From NCBI GenBank assembly GCA_027943335.1, contig BSBK01000523.1, forward strand, positions 124,001 to 188,000: a DNA stretch of 64,000 bases. The letters run 5' to 3'. Each line of letters begins with the position of its first letter. Position 1 is the first letter of the stretch. Below are positions 22,883 through 35,853 of the stretch, piece after piece. The DNA is from Chamaecyparis obtusa. Taxonomy: Eukaryota > Streptophyta > Pinopsida > Cupressales > Cupressaceae. Below the pieces are notes generated by a model. That model searched no databases. It was not told the DNA's origin and saw only the letters and a program-made list of their open reading frames with translations. Position numbers and translations under genes: made by a program.

Positions 22883-24810
22883 GTTTATTTATTGCCTCTT
22901 GATTTTTTATATTGACACACTGATTGTACTGATACACTGATGTATGCATATCACATGTTTATCCCATGATGTACTTGATACTTTTGATATACTGATGACA
23001 TTTTGATGAGTTGGCCTGATATCTAATTTTGATATCATTGTACCCCGCTTCACTAATACATTATATATATGATATGTAACATATTCAATTCCTATATGAT
23101 GTGTTATGATGTTTATGATAATGTTTATGTCACGGTTTTATTTCTTTTTGTATTTTCTATATGTTATGTATAATTGATGTTTATGATAATTAATGCACAT
23201 GATGCTCTATCCTTTATTCTTTTCTGATGGATATACAATGAAAATGTATTTTAATATGATAATTGATGTTTATGAATGCAAACTATTAGTGAGATGAATA
23301 ATGCAATGAATGTATATTTGAAGATACCATACATGATATGATGTGACTAACATGTGATGCATATCATTTTGATATTAGTGATAGAGATACTCGATCTCTA
23401 TGATGATTCATAGGATGATGTTACAAGATTGGACTCAGTGACCAAAATTTTATCTCAACTTGATATCAATTGTGTCCCTCAAACAAATAGTCTCATTAAG
23501 CATGTTTCACCAAAGCAACATTATGAATGCAATGCTAAAATGAATGCAGATAACTATGACCACTAAGATAGTCACTGATCATTTAGATGTGCTATTATCC
23601 ATCATTGAGAATTTTTTGGAATATTGAGGCTAGTATAACCCTCACTGATTGAAGTTGTAATCATGAGAATATGAATACTACCTTAATTGGATGTAATGTA
23701 AAAGAGAGAACACAAGCATGAAGGCATGTAGAGCCAAGACAACCCAAGTATTACTTCCTTTTGATGTTGCAAGATGAAACCAACATCTAGGTATGAAGAA
23801 ACAAGATGAACTGAGCATGTCTTGTATGACCCAAAATAAACAAGTTCTCTTTCCATTCATGTGCAATGAATGATTTTATGCCCACAATGACCCTTTATCA
23901 TTCATATCCTTGGGCACACATTACTGATTTCACCTTACTAAGAAATCACTTAATAAAAGAGACAAGGAAATAGCTCCAACCTCACCTTGGAATTTAAATA
24001 AAATGAGTCGAGGTATGTGTGGTGTAACTCATGAAATGGAGGCTCTTATAAAAAAAACCCAATTTATTTGATGTTTCAAGATCATCAAAACAATCAACCA
24101 CAAGAAGAAATCAAATAAAATATCATGCCACCTATCATTGCTTCTCTAGTCCATAGACATCCTTGAGTTTCTCATAAGACATAACAAGAAAAAATCAATG
24201 ATAATAGATAGCAGATAAAGAAAAATTCATATCTTCCTCCTCATTCCTCTAGTCCATGGACATCATTGAGTTACTTAGAAAAAACATGATCAGCCAAGCT
24301 CAAGCAAGTTTGTGCCTAGTTGTTGGTCTTTAGTTTGATGTATGCTTCTGGATAGATGATTTCCCATTTAGTGGTGTTGAGAAACACCGTTGATTGGGTG
24401 ATTTTGGTTTTATTTTTCTCGTATGATCCATTTTTTCTTGATGAGTGTTGGTAAACACTATTGTTTGAGTGTGTGGGTGTTGAGAAACACCATTGTGTGT
24501 TGTGTTGGTGTTGAAAAACACCATTTGTTCAATGAAAATATACCTCATAGTTGAGCTCTTAACAACTGTCTTTGGTGACTAGGATGACTATGACCAACAA
24601 GATGATGATGGCCTAACTGCATTTCTAGGAACTTGCCCCTAGTTAGAGATGACTATCATAGGACTAAGACACAAACTGATTCCAAGCCATGATGGTAGGA
24701 TTTCTAACCAAATGTTGTATAGAAGATTGTGGAAGCAGCTAAAGGTATATAAAAACTAAAGCTAATACCAACATGATAGATAAGTGACACATTGATAGAT
24801 GGAGAGACCG
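22883..24810. other. Element B post-PMD/post-pol non-coding region
   Basis: AT-rich and collinear with 6350-9422 of element A after removing its solo LTR. Repeated TTGATAT/ATGATGT words fill 22900-23400. No convincing reading frame; the antisense Pro-rich frame at 22144-22428 is the shadow of the purine-rich PMD tail. The hairpin series lies at 24373-24522. Confidence 0.6.
24373..24522 (-). repeat. Four GGTGTT...AACACC hairpins after pol in element B
   Basis: GGTGTTGAGAAACACC at 24373-24388 and 24476-24491, GTGTTGGTAAACAC at 24445-24458 and GGTGTTGAAAAACACC at 24507-24522. Stems are 5-6 bp with 4-nt loops. The first, read in element sense, contains GTGTTTCTCAACAC, identical to a hairpin in element C at 55489-55502. 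Confidence 0.8.
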
Positions 24811-25222
24811 GTTATAAGTAGTTTCTATTTACCAAGTTTTCACCACTTGGTAAAATTGCTATTTTTTGCTATGAAGGTGCTTGTTTACCAAGTTTTTGCC
24901 AAGGCACTTTCTTGTTTTTTGATTTTTTTTGTACCTTTTTCTCTTTTTGGATTTTTTTTTATATCGTCAAGGCACTTGTTTTGTAGGTTTTCACCAAGAT
25001 AATAATTTTTTCAGGGCCTTTTCTAATTTTTTGATAGTATCAAGGTGCCTATTTTCCATGTTTTCATCATGATACCCATTTTTTTTAGGATATTTTACCA
25101 TGGTTTTTCTTTTCTTCAAGATATTTTTCCACTATTTTTTGGATTATTTTAGGAAGATTTTCTGTTGTTTTTGGATTTTCCTAGGATCAATATATGTTGT
25201 ACAAACTTCGAACTTAAATATA
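24811..25222 (-). other. Conserved A-rich repeated box after pol, element B
   Basis: The plus strand has TTTACCAAGTTTTCACCACTTGG (24826-24848), then GGTGCTTGTTTACCAAG with CCAAGGCAC, in T-rich DNA. This is the same module order as element A (9423-9807) and, inverted, element C (55028-55275). Confidence 0.65.
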
Positions 25223-26530
25223 TCAGGTATAGAATTTCTTTAAGTGGATCATGTTTATTGGATCAAAAAGTAAAACTCCTTCTAGTGTTGAGAGTTGATA
25301 GGCTCTAGAGCCAAATATCATTGTGATGGCAAAGGGTCATAGCCAGTTGGGTTCAAACTTTCCCTTCTGTTCTTTGATCTATTGATTTTTAGGATTTCCT
25401 CTCAATACAAGATCTCCAACCTGAATCTCTTGATGTCGCACTTTCTTGTTGTAACCTCTAGACATCCTCTTTTGATAGACTCTCAAATGATCAAATGCCT
25501 CTTTTCTACGCTCATCTAAAAATTATAGCTCTTGAATTGTTGATATTTTGTACTCTTCATCGGTAACAAGCCCTCTCAATGATACTCTTAGTGATGGAAC
25601 CTCTCCTTCAATGGGTAAGACATCCTCTAATCCATAGATAAGAGAAAAAGGCATTGCCCATGTTGGCATTCTGATGCTAGTTTTGTAGGCCCACAGTTCT
25701 GGATTGAATTGTAGATGGCAATCCTTTCCTAATTTTTTTACCATTCTATGAAATATTTTCAAAATTGTTTTTTTTTATGCTTTGGCTTGTCCATTACCTT
25801 GTAGATAGTATATCGAGGAAAAATGTTGTTTGATTCATAACTTTTCACACAATTCATCCATATCCTTATTTTTAAATTGCCCCCATTGTCTTTCACACTA
25901 GAAGAAAGAATTTATGTCACCTTGATGAAAGGAATGGATTCAACCCACTTTGTAAATTACCCTGTGGTTGTGATAATGAACTTGTGTCCATTGGATGATG
26001 AAGGATATATTTGTCTATTGAGATCAAAGGCCCACTATTGAAATGACTAGTGTATAATTAACGATAATAACTCCCTTGTTGAAGCATGAATCATGTTTCC
26101 ATGCAATTGACACTTTTTGCAAAACTTAGCATATTGAATTTCTTATTTCTCCATTTAAGGCTAGTAATACCTAACTCTCAGGAGTTTCTTAGCTAACAAA
26201 AGACCATTTGAATGAGATCCACAAATACCTTTGTGGAATTATTGCAATGCACACTCAGACTCTTCCTGTTCTAAAAACCTTAGAAAAGTACCATCTAGAT
26301 TGTGCCTATATGGATCATTATCTATGATTACATAACATGATATAGCGTGGATTAGATTTTTCTTCCCATTTTTTCATAGGTTATTAGGGATAATCTAGTC
26401 TCTCAAATAGGAATATACTTGGCTATATCAGGATGAATGATGACCTGTAATTTGGCATACTAAGTGAGAATCAGGTGAAACATAGGAAGGATGGGGTAAT
26501 TCCTCCACTAGGAAATCATAGTAGAATTTT
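25223..26530 (-). pseudogene. Integrase region of element B pol
   Basis: It ends IHLKKFYT with the stop at 25223-25225, homologous to element A (IHLKRFYA). The frame 25762-25523 shows LQFNPELWAYKTSIRMPTWA and EVPSLRVSLRGLVTDEEY. The catalytic Glu block reads GNGQAKA (about 25778-25798), so Glu is Lys. WAFDLNRQIYPSSSNGHKF retains the first Asp, and a frameshift follows DNGG. Integration activity is therefore lost. Confidence 0.8.
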
Positions 26531-27408
26531 TATTCTTGATTATGGAGAAATGAGGCTAGGGTAGCCATGACACAAACTACTTTATTTTTAGCTCTAGGAA
26601 ATTTCTGGAAAGTGATGAACAAAAATTAGTTCTTCAAACCATCAATCATCCTCTTTTAAAGCATGAGTGTTTCATATTTTGTGTGGTATATATCATTGAT
26701 TTGATTAAAAATCAGTTGAGAATCACCATAGATATGTAGTTCCACAATCTTCCATTCAATCACCATTTTTAACCCATTTACTAAAGGCTCATACTTTGCA
26801 ATGTTGTTAGTACATGGAAATAACAACTTGTATGCATTAGAAATTCTATATCCCTAGGGTGTTATGAAAATAATACCAAGTCCCGACCCTAGTTGGGTGA
26901 ATGAACCATCAAAGAACATTTATCATAGATATTTTGTTAAGTGCATGATTGCTTCATCTAGAAACTCTATATTCAATAGTTTATCATCTTGTAGCGAGGA
27001 CTCAACCTATTGATTAGCTATTACTTTTCCTTTGATATCTTTTCTATCCACATATTCGATGTTGAACTCATTTAGTAGAATTAACCACTTAGCTAATCTT
27101 CCAGTTAATGTTGCTTTATTCAAGAGATATTTAAATGGATCAATATTTTCTATTAGCTTCACTGAATGAGACAACATGTAATGTCTAGGTTTTTGTGATG
27201 TGCACACTACTACTAAGAAATCCTTCTCAATGATGTTGTAGTTGAGTTCATAAGATACAAGTTTCATAGTGATATAATAGATTACTCTTTCCTTCCTTAT
27301 TTCATCATGTTGTGCTAGTAAAGCTCCCAATGATGTTGAAGTTGTTGATATATATAACAATAGAGGTTTCCCTTGAATAGGAGCCATCAATATTGGTGGA
27401 TTTACCAA
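26531..27408 (-). pseudogene. RNase H and second RNase H of element B
   Basis: 27408-27007 is open: KPLLLYISTTSTSLGALLAQ, ELNYNIIEKDFLVVVCTSQK, PRHYM and NEFNIEYVDRKDIKG. The second RNase H follows with FFDGSFTQLGSGLG, NNIAKYEPLVNGLK (conserved Glu changed to Lys) and IYGDSQLIFNQIND. Stops interrupt it. The layout is as in element A. Confidence 0.8.
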
Positions 27409-28290
27409 ATATTATTTAATCTAGTTGAATTTATTTTCAAACGTCTCATACCATTTGAAAGAAACTCCTTTGTGTGTCGGCACAATGTTTTTGTGAAAGG
27501 TTGTGCCTTATTGAAGCTACCAGAGAAATGAATCGTCTGATTGATTGAATCTTCCCTTTTAATGTCCTTATTTGAATAATATTATTAGGAGGTTACATTT
27601 CCATGATTAATTTCACCTTTTTTGGATCTATTTCAATGAATTTAGTGCAGAAACTAAATCTTAGGAGTTTCTCATGGGTCACTCCAAAGGCACATTACTT
27701 TGGATTGAGTCTTATTCTAAATTGTTCCATTCTCTCAAAGATCTTTTCCAAATCTTCTATATGAGTTGTTCTATTATCTAATTTTTCCAATGTGTTGTCC
27801 ACATAATCCTCCACATTCTTATGGATCATATCATGAAATATGGTAGTCATTTACCATTGATATGTTGTAGTGGCATTTTTTAGTCCAACTGGCATTACGT
27901 TCTAGAAGAATGTGCCCCAAGCACATGTGAAGATTATCTTTTCTTGATCTTCAGTGACTATTTTGATCTGATTGTAGGTTGAGAGTCCATCCATTAGTGA
28001 GAACATTTCATAGCCAATGGTAAGATCAACAATCATATCATTATTTGGAAGAAATAATTCTTCTTTAGGATAGAATCTGTTGAGACCCTAGAAATATGTG
28101 TACACTTTGATGGATTTGTCAGGTTTTGAAACTGAAATTTTTTTAGAAATCCATTCTGCATAGTCTATTGCTCTGAAAAAACCAAATTTTAGGATTTTTC
28201 TATTTCTTCCTTGACTATAAATGCCACATGTGGATGCATTTTCCTTAGTTTTTTCTTTATTGGTTTAAACCCCAAGGGCTATAGATAAAT
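27409..28290 (-). pseudogene. Reverse transcriptase of element B
   Basis: Fragments homologous to the RT of element A are spread over three frames, with the fingers near 28250-28050 and FHDMIHKNVEDYV near 27830-27800. The active site reads YVDN (27794-27805): the second catalytic Asp is Asn through GAT/GAC to AAC. The enzyme would be inactive even without the stops. Confidence 0.8.
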
Positions 28291-30100
28291 GGTGCATTAT
28301 TAGATCAGGGTCTAGGACCAGAATGTCAGAATAAGATCATGCAAAGTTGATTTTATTTTCTATGAATAACTGTATGAACTATTGTTTCTCCTTGTTTGAT
28401 AAAGAAATATGCACTAATTGCAGTGTTTCAGTTATTCTCAACTTAAGTGGTTCTGTCAAGATTCCCATTGTCAGGTGCCTCAAGGAGGTTATCAGATACA
28501 TCATTTATTTTTACTATTTTTGGATCTAATACTACCACTAAGTGGTTTTCACCATCATATCACTTGTTCTTTTTTGTTTTTCTCATTAGACTAAGAAACT
28601 TGATATCCCCCTCTATCATGTTCACACTTGGTTCATTGGTGGAATAGGTAAGGATTTAAATTGCGTTCAAGTAACATGCTAAAGTATAGTCACAGGGAAA
28701 GCTAAGTAGGTCCATGAGTTCATTTTGGCTCCACTCAATAAGTTCAGGATGCCTTAAGGATAAGGATTCAATTGGTTCAAGGGAAATCATTACGTTATCA
28801 TCAAAGATAATGACCAACAAGATGAGTTCTGGTAAGTTAATTTATGAAGGATTATTTAGACTATAAAGAGTCCTACCATCATTATTAGAGTTGTTGAAAT
28901 TATGCAAACCTAATCCAAAAGACCTAATGTTGGAGATTTGTCCCTCCTCTAGTTGATAAGCATATTTATGGATAACATCCACCTTAATGTCCATTGTAGC
29001 ATCAAAATATGAATCCCATTCATATTCATGTGAATTTTTTTGACTTTCTTTTGATCGGTTTAAGAAACATGCGATGATCATTGGTGTTTCTTCTTCATGA
29101 GGATTTATCCCAATCTCTTGAACAGGTTACTGGCGAGAGGTAGAGGTCTCTCCCTAAAATATTGTACTCATTTATGTTTGGTCTTATCTTTGATGTGTAT
29201 TGTTTACTTCTTTTCTTTGCTACTCCACTTCCCATGATGATTATTGAGGGAAAATTGGTTCTTCTTGACTTGAAAATTCTCTTAATTATTTTGGTATGTA
29301 AGGTTCTTCTTGAGGAATGGTACTCATGTCTAATAGGGGATCTCCTTATAATAGTAATGATCTTTCATAATATATAGGATCTCCTTCTATTTATTCTTCT
29401 TCATAATCATCTCCCTGATCAAATATTGGACCATCTCAGGACAAATGATTAGCTTCCTCTTCTGTGTATCCTAATCCCATTATGTATTTTACAAATCTAA
29501 ATCTCATGTGCATAGGTTCTACAAGTCCTTGTTTGTTCTTTCCAATGGGTCCTTTTCCTGTGTATCCAATTTTTTACATTATATGGTAACCCTTCCCATA
29601 TTTTTGAGAAGATATCTCCACATGTTTGACTTCTTTGTCTACTTCTTCTTCTTCCCCTTTGTATAACTAATTTAAGACAAATTTCTCTTCATTCTCATCA
29701 TCGAGAGAAACCTTAGCTTTCAAAAATGTGCCATAATGTATTGTTAATTCCTGAGAGCTAGAAGGTTTGAAAGATGATGATGGTTTCCCATAAGACCTAG
29801 GATAAGTTGATATATCAACCATGAATGGCGATGGATCAAGTTTGTATTATCCCATTCTTGTATCCTTGATTCTCAATTTCTTTTCAAAGTCTCTCATTGC
29901 AACAACTCAAGAAATTTTAGCTTTTTTATCTTTTAGGAATTCTCTATTATGTGGGACCATACTATAAACAACTTGTTTCAATGTGTTGGAATAATATCTA
30001 GCATCCACTGCTATGCTTAATTCTACTTCATTGTATGGAAATTTTACACATTGATGGTATGTTGATGGTACAACCTGCATGTCATGAATCCAAGGACTTC
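28291..30100 (-). pseudogene. Protease-RT linker of element B
   Basis: Tether homologous to 13156-14654 of element A, with short open pieces (29081-28842 and 30104-29907). At about 29600-29530 the minus strand encodes a KIGYTGKGPIGK-like block, a degenerate G-patch-like counterpart of the element A motif. Stops and frameshifts are frequent; overlapping plus-strand frames are shadows. Confidence 0.55.
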
Positions 30101-30640
30101 CCAATAGGATTTTGTAAGCTAGAGGTAAATCAAGAACTTAAAAAATGACATCCCTCTCAATGGGTCCCACTCTAATAAGGTATTATGACCAAACCTTTAG
30201 ATGATCTCTCCTCTTCATCATATGCCTTAATAGTGATTTTTATTCTAGAATCTATTGTATGTTTAGAGAACACCAAGGCTTTCACTAGATTGAAGGTATA
30301 CATATTCAAACCAACACCTCTATATATCAAGCTATGTTTGAATCGATGTTTATGGATCAGTACTTCTATATGAAACAAATGGTTGTGCAGATGACTCAAT
30401 GAATTTTCATCATCCTATAAGAAATATAGATAATGTGGTGAGGTCATGTGACCAACAATAGATTGGAACCATCCTATATCTAGGTCTTTTAGAACATTTG
30501 TTTCAAGTAGAGCAGTTTCAAGAATTTCTCTATGTGATGGTGAGATCTTAAGAAACTCTAAGATAGAGATTTGTGCAGGAGTACATTGTAGTTGATCATC
30601 CAAGCTATAATTTGATGAGGATGATGATGATACCAACTTC
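30101..30640 (-). pseudogene. Aspartic protease of element B
   Basis: The frames show TPAQISILEFLKISPSHREILE (30590-30520), then the active-site loop as LIYRGVGLNMYT, where Asp-Gly of the D-G-G triad has become Tyr-Arg. KITIKAYDEEERSSKG and GSPWIHDMQ (GRPWIH in A) follow. The catalytic residue is lost. Confidence 0.8.
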
Positions 30641-32569
30641 TTGGATGTTGAAGGATTTTATGAGACACCTTTGAGAGTGAATTTTGATTGAATTATAGTC
30701 ACCACATTTGAAGATTCAGATTTTTCCTTGTCTTTGATGATTATGACGTTGGTTAACTAATTGCATGATTCTAGGATATTTGGCACATCATCCCCTTCCT
30801 CTTATTGAAACATTGGATTATTATAAATTATAGGAAATTCATTGATGAACTATCCATTGATGGCCTACTCACAAACTTAAAACATGTTGATCACATTGTC
30901 ATTAGGATAGGTGTAATTGATTTTAGCATATTTGGAGTTTGAATACCCACCTTTCTCATAATTAGGTAATGGCTCCTTGAATGTTGTGTGCTCATTATTA
31001 GCTTTTTCCCATCAATTGTGATTGTCTCATTGTCAAATATTAGATCTTGAATCATGTGTTTGAGCTTCATGCATTCATTTGTTTTTTGACCTTTGTTTTT
31101 GTGATACAAAAATGATCATCATTCCACCATTTAGGTTTGATTTTTGGCTCCCAAGTTCTTGCTTTAGGTAATGTGATAATTTTATGTGAGAAAAGAGTCT
31201 TTAAGGTTTCTTCAAGTGGTTTACAAAGAGGAGTGAGATTTCTCTTAGGTGTTGATACCCAAGAGATTTTTTCTTTGTTTGAATTCTAAATGCCTTTGGA
31301 ATTGGATGTAGTGTTAGGAGTGGTTTTAGCAGCTTTAATGTTACTTTATAGATTGAAAACCGGTTTGATATTATATGATTCCAAAACTCCATCATTCACT
31401 ACATTCTTTTTTTAATTCTAGAATTTAGTCTTGTCATTGTTATTATGATTGTGATTGTTTGAGAACTTGGTTTCTTTGTAGATTTAATCCCTCCTTTTCT
31501 TACCAAGACATCTTCAATTCCGATAGCACTATAAATCAATTTTTCAAAGGTAGAGTGAGTTTTTATTTGCAAAGCATAGTTCATTTATGGGATCAAGTTG
31601 TTAATAAAGATATATATTTTCTCATTTTCAAGAATTTGTCTTCGATATTTTGTGAATATCTTCCTCCACCTTTGAAGAAAAGTGATGAAGGATTCCCCTT
31701 TACGTTGTTTCATATTACAAAGATCTAGCATTGTGATAGTATATTAAATTTTGTAAGATTATTATTAGATGATCCATTTGATCAAGTCTTCAAAGGATTT
31801 TATACTTGGAGGAATCTAGGAGAACCATTCCATGGATTGACCTCTAAAAATCCTAGGAAATAGCCTCATAAGATAGTTCCGATCGTGCATTAACTCTATG
31901 ATAAGAGTGAAAAATTCACTTGCATGGTCTTGAGGATTCATATTTCTAGTGTACTTATCATATTTGGGTATGGCAATGTTCAAGGAAATGGTATCACTTG
32001 TAAGTCTTTGTATAAAGGGAAAGGACATATGGAATCAAGTGAATACTTCCTTGATGGTTTGTCCTTCTCCTTCTTAAGATCTTTGATTTCACATTGTAGA
32101 GCATAGACCTATTTTGAGAGAATAGATATAGGTGTTTTTGGTTCTCTCAATTTCAATTGGTCTATGTCAAAATATATAGGAAGTTTAACTCCCATGGAAG
32201 TTTGGTACATGAAATACCTTTCCTTGTCAGCATTTAGGATTCTCTCCACCATCCTTTGGAACCTTCTTCTTATTGACATTTCCTAAAGTATTCTTTAGTT
32301 GGCTCTTCAACACTATCAAAACTATCATGATTGCTATGATTACTATGATTACTTTAACGATCATGATCATGAAGTCCTCTCCAATCATTCTCTTCACATG
32401 ATATTTTTGGAGTAGTTTGTTCCTCTTGATTTGTTGAATTAGTGGATTCCTGATCAAATACAGGGTTTAGTCTTGATGTCTCTCCTTGGTCAAAAGTAAT
32501 CAATCAATGATGATGTGGGTTGTTAGAATCTTGTTCAAAATGATATTGATTGGACCTTGTGTTAACCAT
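30641..32569 (-). pseudogene. Gag of element B
   Basis: Starts MVNTRSNQY at 32569, with LITFDQGETSR about 60 bp on. The core at 32028-31816 has IAIPKYDKYTRNMNPQDHASEF and NYLMRLFPRIFRGQSMEW. The zinc knuckle at about 31110-31060 reads YHKNKGQKTNECMKLKH: the final Cys is kept, the GH His has become Gln and the first Cys is lost. Stops are frequent. Confidence 0.8.
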
Positions 32570-32941
32570 GAACTTAAGATGACTGAACTATAATCACAAG
32601 GTTTAATTGTTTGATGTCCAATTTATTCATGACGTGTGCAATGTTTGTCCAAGGATTGATTTTGTTTGAAAGGATGTTTGATGTGATTTAGGAAGTTTTG
32701 GATGAGCATTTGATAATCCTTGATGATAACTCCCACAATAAGATTTTTGAAGTGATAAGAAAAAACAATGAAACAAAGGATAATTGATTAGGTCAAGGAC
32801 AAATTGAGAAAATATGATAACAACATATTCATGATATCCAAATTTTTAAAATTTAAGGATATAACTTGAAAGAAAACTAAAATGGGTATCCAAATTACTA
32901 ATTAAGTCTAAGAAAAAGTGTACAAAAATGCTCTCTTCCCC

Positions 32942-33230
32942 CTATATGATATTTCCCATATGATCCAAGAAATAAACTAGGTATGATTCTAAAAAATAGA
33001 TACGATTCTCCATGGGAGTCTATATAATTTAAGAACCATGTATGATTCTCTGAGGACCCTGATATGAGAAAAGACAAATTTGGGAGCCACAAAACCCTAT
33101 ATGATCTTTAGATAAACTAGGTACAATTGAATACAACAATTTGTATGACTCTACATACTAGGTGTGATTTGGTGATTGAGTCTATATGATCCTATAAATG
33201 AGTACGATCCAAAACATAGGTTGGTACAGT
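32942..33230 (-). repeat. Distal leader motif cluster, B type (about eleven copies)
   Basis: The plus strand repeats ATATGAT, ATATGATCC, GGTATGATTCT, GATACGATTCT, GTATGATTCT, ATATGATCTT, GTACAATTG, GTATGACTCT, GGTGTGATTT, ATATGATCCT and GTACGATCC. The consensus is RTAYGATYYT, spaced about 20-30 bp. The position matches the distal cluster of element A, but the variant differs. Confidence 0.7.
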
Positions 33231-34380
33231 TTTCTAACTAGGTAAGGTATTTTTCCAATGAATTGTTTATTTTTGGAATCTGTGACTTGTCAATTTTTCT
33301 AAAAATGAATGTTAATGTTTTATTGTTAGTCACCACACACACGAGATAGAAGACACAATGTCAAGTCTCTAAAGTCCTAACATCAAGTGTATGTTCTTTG
33401 GTCTCGAGTAAGACCTGATTTCTATGAGTTTAACACAAATTAAGACAAGATCAAGCACACTTATCCCTATAGAATTTGATGAGTAATCAAAGAATTTTCC
33501 ATAGCTTGGTATTCCTTCAATTCACACAGCTGTGTCACCCCCTACAAGGTGCCTCTATTTTTTCATTTTGCAAGATCTATGCGTAATACTGTCAAAGGAG
33601 ACTATGTAATGAGACCTCCAATGCCATATTAACCACTTTAAAATGCTCAAGGGAATACATATGGAAAGTTTCTAGTAAGGTCATCCATTCAAAAGCATCT
33701 TATGAATGCCAATACAAAGCCCCATGGTAGCGTAAATGCTATTTAGGTCCTATAGACCAAGAGGAGACTAGGGATAAGACACCTTTTCCCTTTGAGTTTT
33801 ATCTCAAGAAGGTGTTTCTTTATAGTAGGTTGGAAGAGATTCACTTTAGCTCTATTTCTACTTGGTTCATTCTCACAGGGTGAGTACTTTTTCCCACTAT
33901 GATAGGCCCTCTAAAAGGTACATGTGAAATAAAAATGGATGAAAAATAGGGGTCATGATTTCTGATTGTCTTCAAGAGACAAGAGCATACTCTCCTACCA
34001 TAGTTGCTTCTCCCAATCACTCAAGACACATGTTCATTTTCCTAGATTCCTTTCTAAGTGAAAGATTAAGCAAGTCTAGGTTTCTGATTGTCTCATAAAG
34101 ATGACAACATACTCCTCTACCACTTAATAAGCCACTACAAGTGAATCTTGTTAAGGTGCCTAAGAAAATAATTAAAGAAAGCAAGTTGTTTATTCATATC
34201 TCCTTGGCAACTTGCAAGCATTAGTAGTTTGAATTTTTAAATTATTGATTAAGAATGTCTTATAGACAATAGCTAGGTTGTTTAAACTCATCAAAATAGA
34301 GAATTCAACATCAGATGTCAGGTTTAGTACCAAAATGAACTTTCAAAATCAAACCAAAATGCTCTCTTCTCTAGACACAT

Positions 34381-34592
34381 AATCGTACAATTCTCTGATG
34401 GAATCCATATGACCTTTCCTAGATATGAGCTAAGGATTAACTCTATATGATCAATAGTACCAAATACAATTAATGAAGACCACCCATATGATCAATCACT
34501 CAATAAAATCTATGATAGATATTTATACGAGTCTATATAATAGGTATGATCTTCAAAACTAAGTATGAGCCCGGATCACCTCCATACAATTC
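34381..34592 (-). repeat. Primer-site-proximal leader motif cluster, B type (about nine copies)
   Basis: CGTACAATTCT, CATATGACC, ATATGATCA (twice), ATACAATTA, ATACGAGTC, GGTATGATCT, GTATGAGCC and CATACAATTCT. It lies 65-280 bp inside the primer site, as in element A. Confidence 0.7.
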
Positions 34593-34656
34593 TCTACTCA
34601 TAAGGAACTTTCAAGCATAAAAAATTATTAGAGAAAGATGGAAATATAGAGGTTGA

Positions 34657-34673
34657 GCCCCATAGTGAGCACC
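34657..34673 (-). promoter_or_regulatory. Degenerate primer-binding site of element B
   Basis: The minus strand reads GGTGCTCACTATGGGGC, five bases inside the LTR. It aligns to the site of element A (GGCACCCACCGTGGGGC) with five mismatches. Confidence 0.7.
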
Positions 34674-34678
34674 AAAAA

Positions 34679-35038
34679 TGTATGTAAAATATTGTCTATT
34701 GTCTTGCAACTGCAAACACTTCAATATATAATCATAGCATGGGTTAGTCAAATAAAATTAATTGAAAAAACATAAAACCAATGTAAATTGATAAATTTAT
34801 TCCTAGTTATAAAGATTATGATCTAAATTGAGTATTGCTCTTAGATTATTAGCTTAGATCAGTGACAATGCAACTTTAATATAGAAGATTCTAAACTATT
34901 TCAATGTAATTTAGTATGATAAACATGATTCTAGCTATGAATTTGAATGCAATTGTGAAATATTAACAATAGAATGTTATAAATTCATCTTCCACATGAT
35001 TGATTAAACTAAAAATTGAGTCTAAGATGCACAAATTA
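34679..35038 (-). repeat. 5' LTR of element B, inner part
   Basis: It starts TGTATGTAAAATATTG on the plus strand at the primer-site end and shares phrases with the LTR of element A (GTGACAATGCA and others). It is interrupted at 35038 by element D and resumes at 42240. The total is 879 bp without the duplicated AATTA. Confidence 0.85.
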
Positions 35039-35716
35039 TGATGCAGGAACATATCAGGTCCTTGGAAATCCTATGTCACCAAAAACATATTTGAAGTTTG
35101 TCTATGTTTCTTGGTTCCTGCTTTGACCAAGTTGGTTTGGTGCTGCTTGATTTCCTTTGTTGACTGAGTTGGTTAGTTATCTCTCTAGCGCTCAGTTAAT
35201 TCCTTGGCACTTGGCGATGCTTGTCTAGCGCTTGGTTTCCTTGCTTACCAAGTTGTTTATTTTGGATTTCTATTGAGGCTGACTTGTGCATTTAATTTGG
35301 GTCATGAATTTAATGTTGGTATCCATCATTGGGAAACATGTGGACCTAGATCTGGTCGTTCCTTCCATTGATTATGGATCTGAAGGCTAACTTGATTTGG
35401 TAGCCTCTTGTATAAATGTAGTTGTTTGGTTAGAGTTTAGGGAGTAATTTTTTGGGATAGAAGATAGAAGATAGAAAGTTGGAGATTGTTGACAGATCCT
35501 CACATGTTGGAGGACTTCTGTACTTGATTGTAATATCTAGCCTAAACCAGGAAGGCCTTACAGCCCAGCATGTATGAATCAATTTGAAGATAATATATGA
35601 AAGACATCTACATTCTCTCTCTCACTTTTGCATGTTGTTGCTTTTGTGTAGTGTTCTTCAAGGTGGATCTAGTTAGGGTGTGCCTTTGGCCCCTCTCCCT
35701 ATCCTCCCTTGTGTCA
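35039..35716 (+). repeat. 5' LTR of element D
   Basis: Starts TGATGCAGG and ends TTGTGTCA. TATAAAT at 35411-35417 is the likely TATA box. The pair at 41557-42234 has the same length. Confidence 0.92.
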
Positions 35717-35718
35717 GG

Positions 35719-35730
35719 TGGTATTAGAGT
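35719..35730 (+). promoter_or_regulatory. Primer-binding site of element D
   Basis: TGGTATTAGAGT lies two bases after the LTR. It is a two-mismatch form of TGGTATCAGAGC, the site for initiator methionine tRNA that is typical of chromoviruses and copia elements. Confidence 0.85.
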
Positions 35731-35853
35731 GAGGTTAGATCTGGATCTAGGTTTGTGAATCTAGGTTTGAAGGTTCCTTCTTGTGAAGCCCTAGTTGAAT
35801 TTTGGTGGGGTAGCAGATTGCGGTCTGACTTGCAATTGTAGAGGGTTTAAAAG

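Larger units (their letters stand above)
32570..34656 (-). other. 5' leader of element B
   Basis: About 2.1 kb, collinear with the leader of element A. It holds the two B-type motif clusters (32942-33230 and 34381-34592) and no credible coding. The frame at 32898-33092 lies within a cluster and is spurious. Confidence 0.7.
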
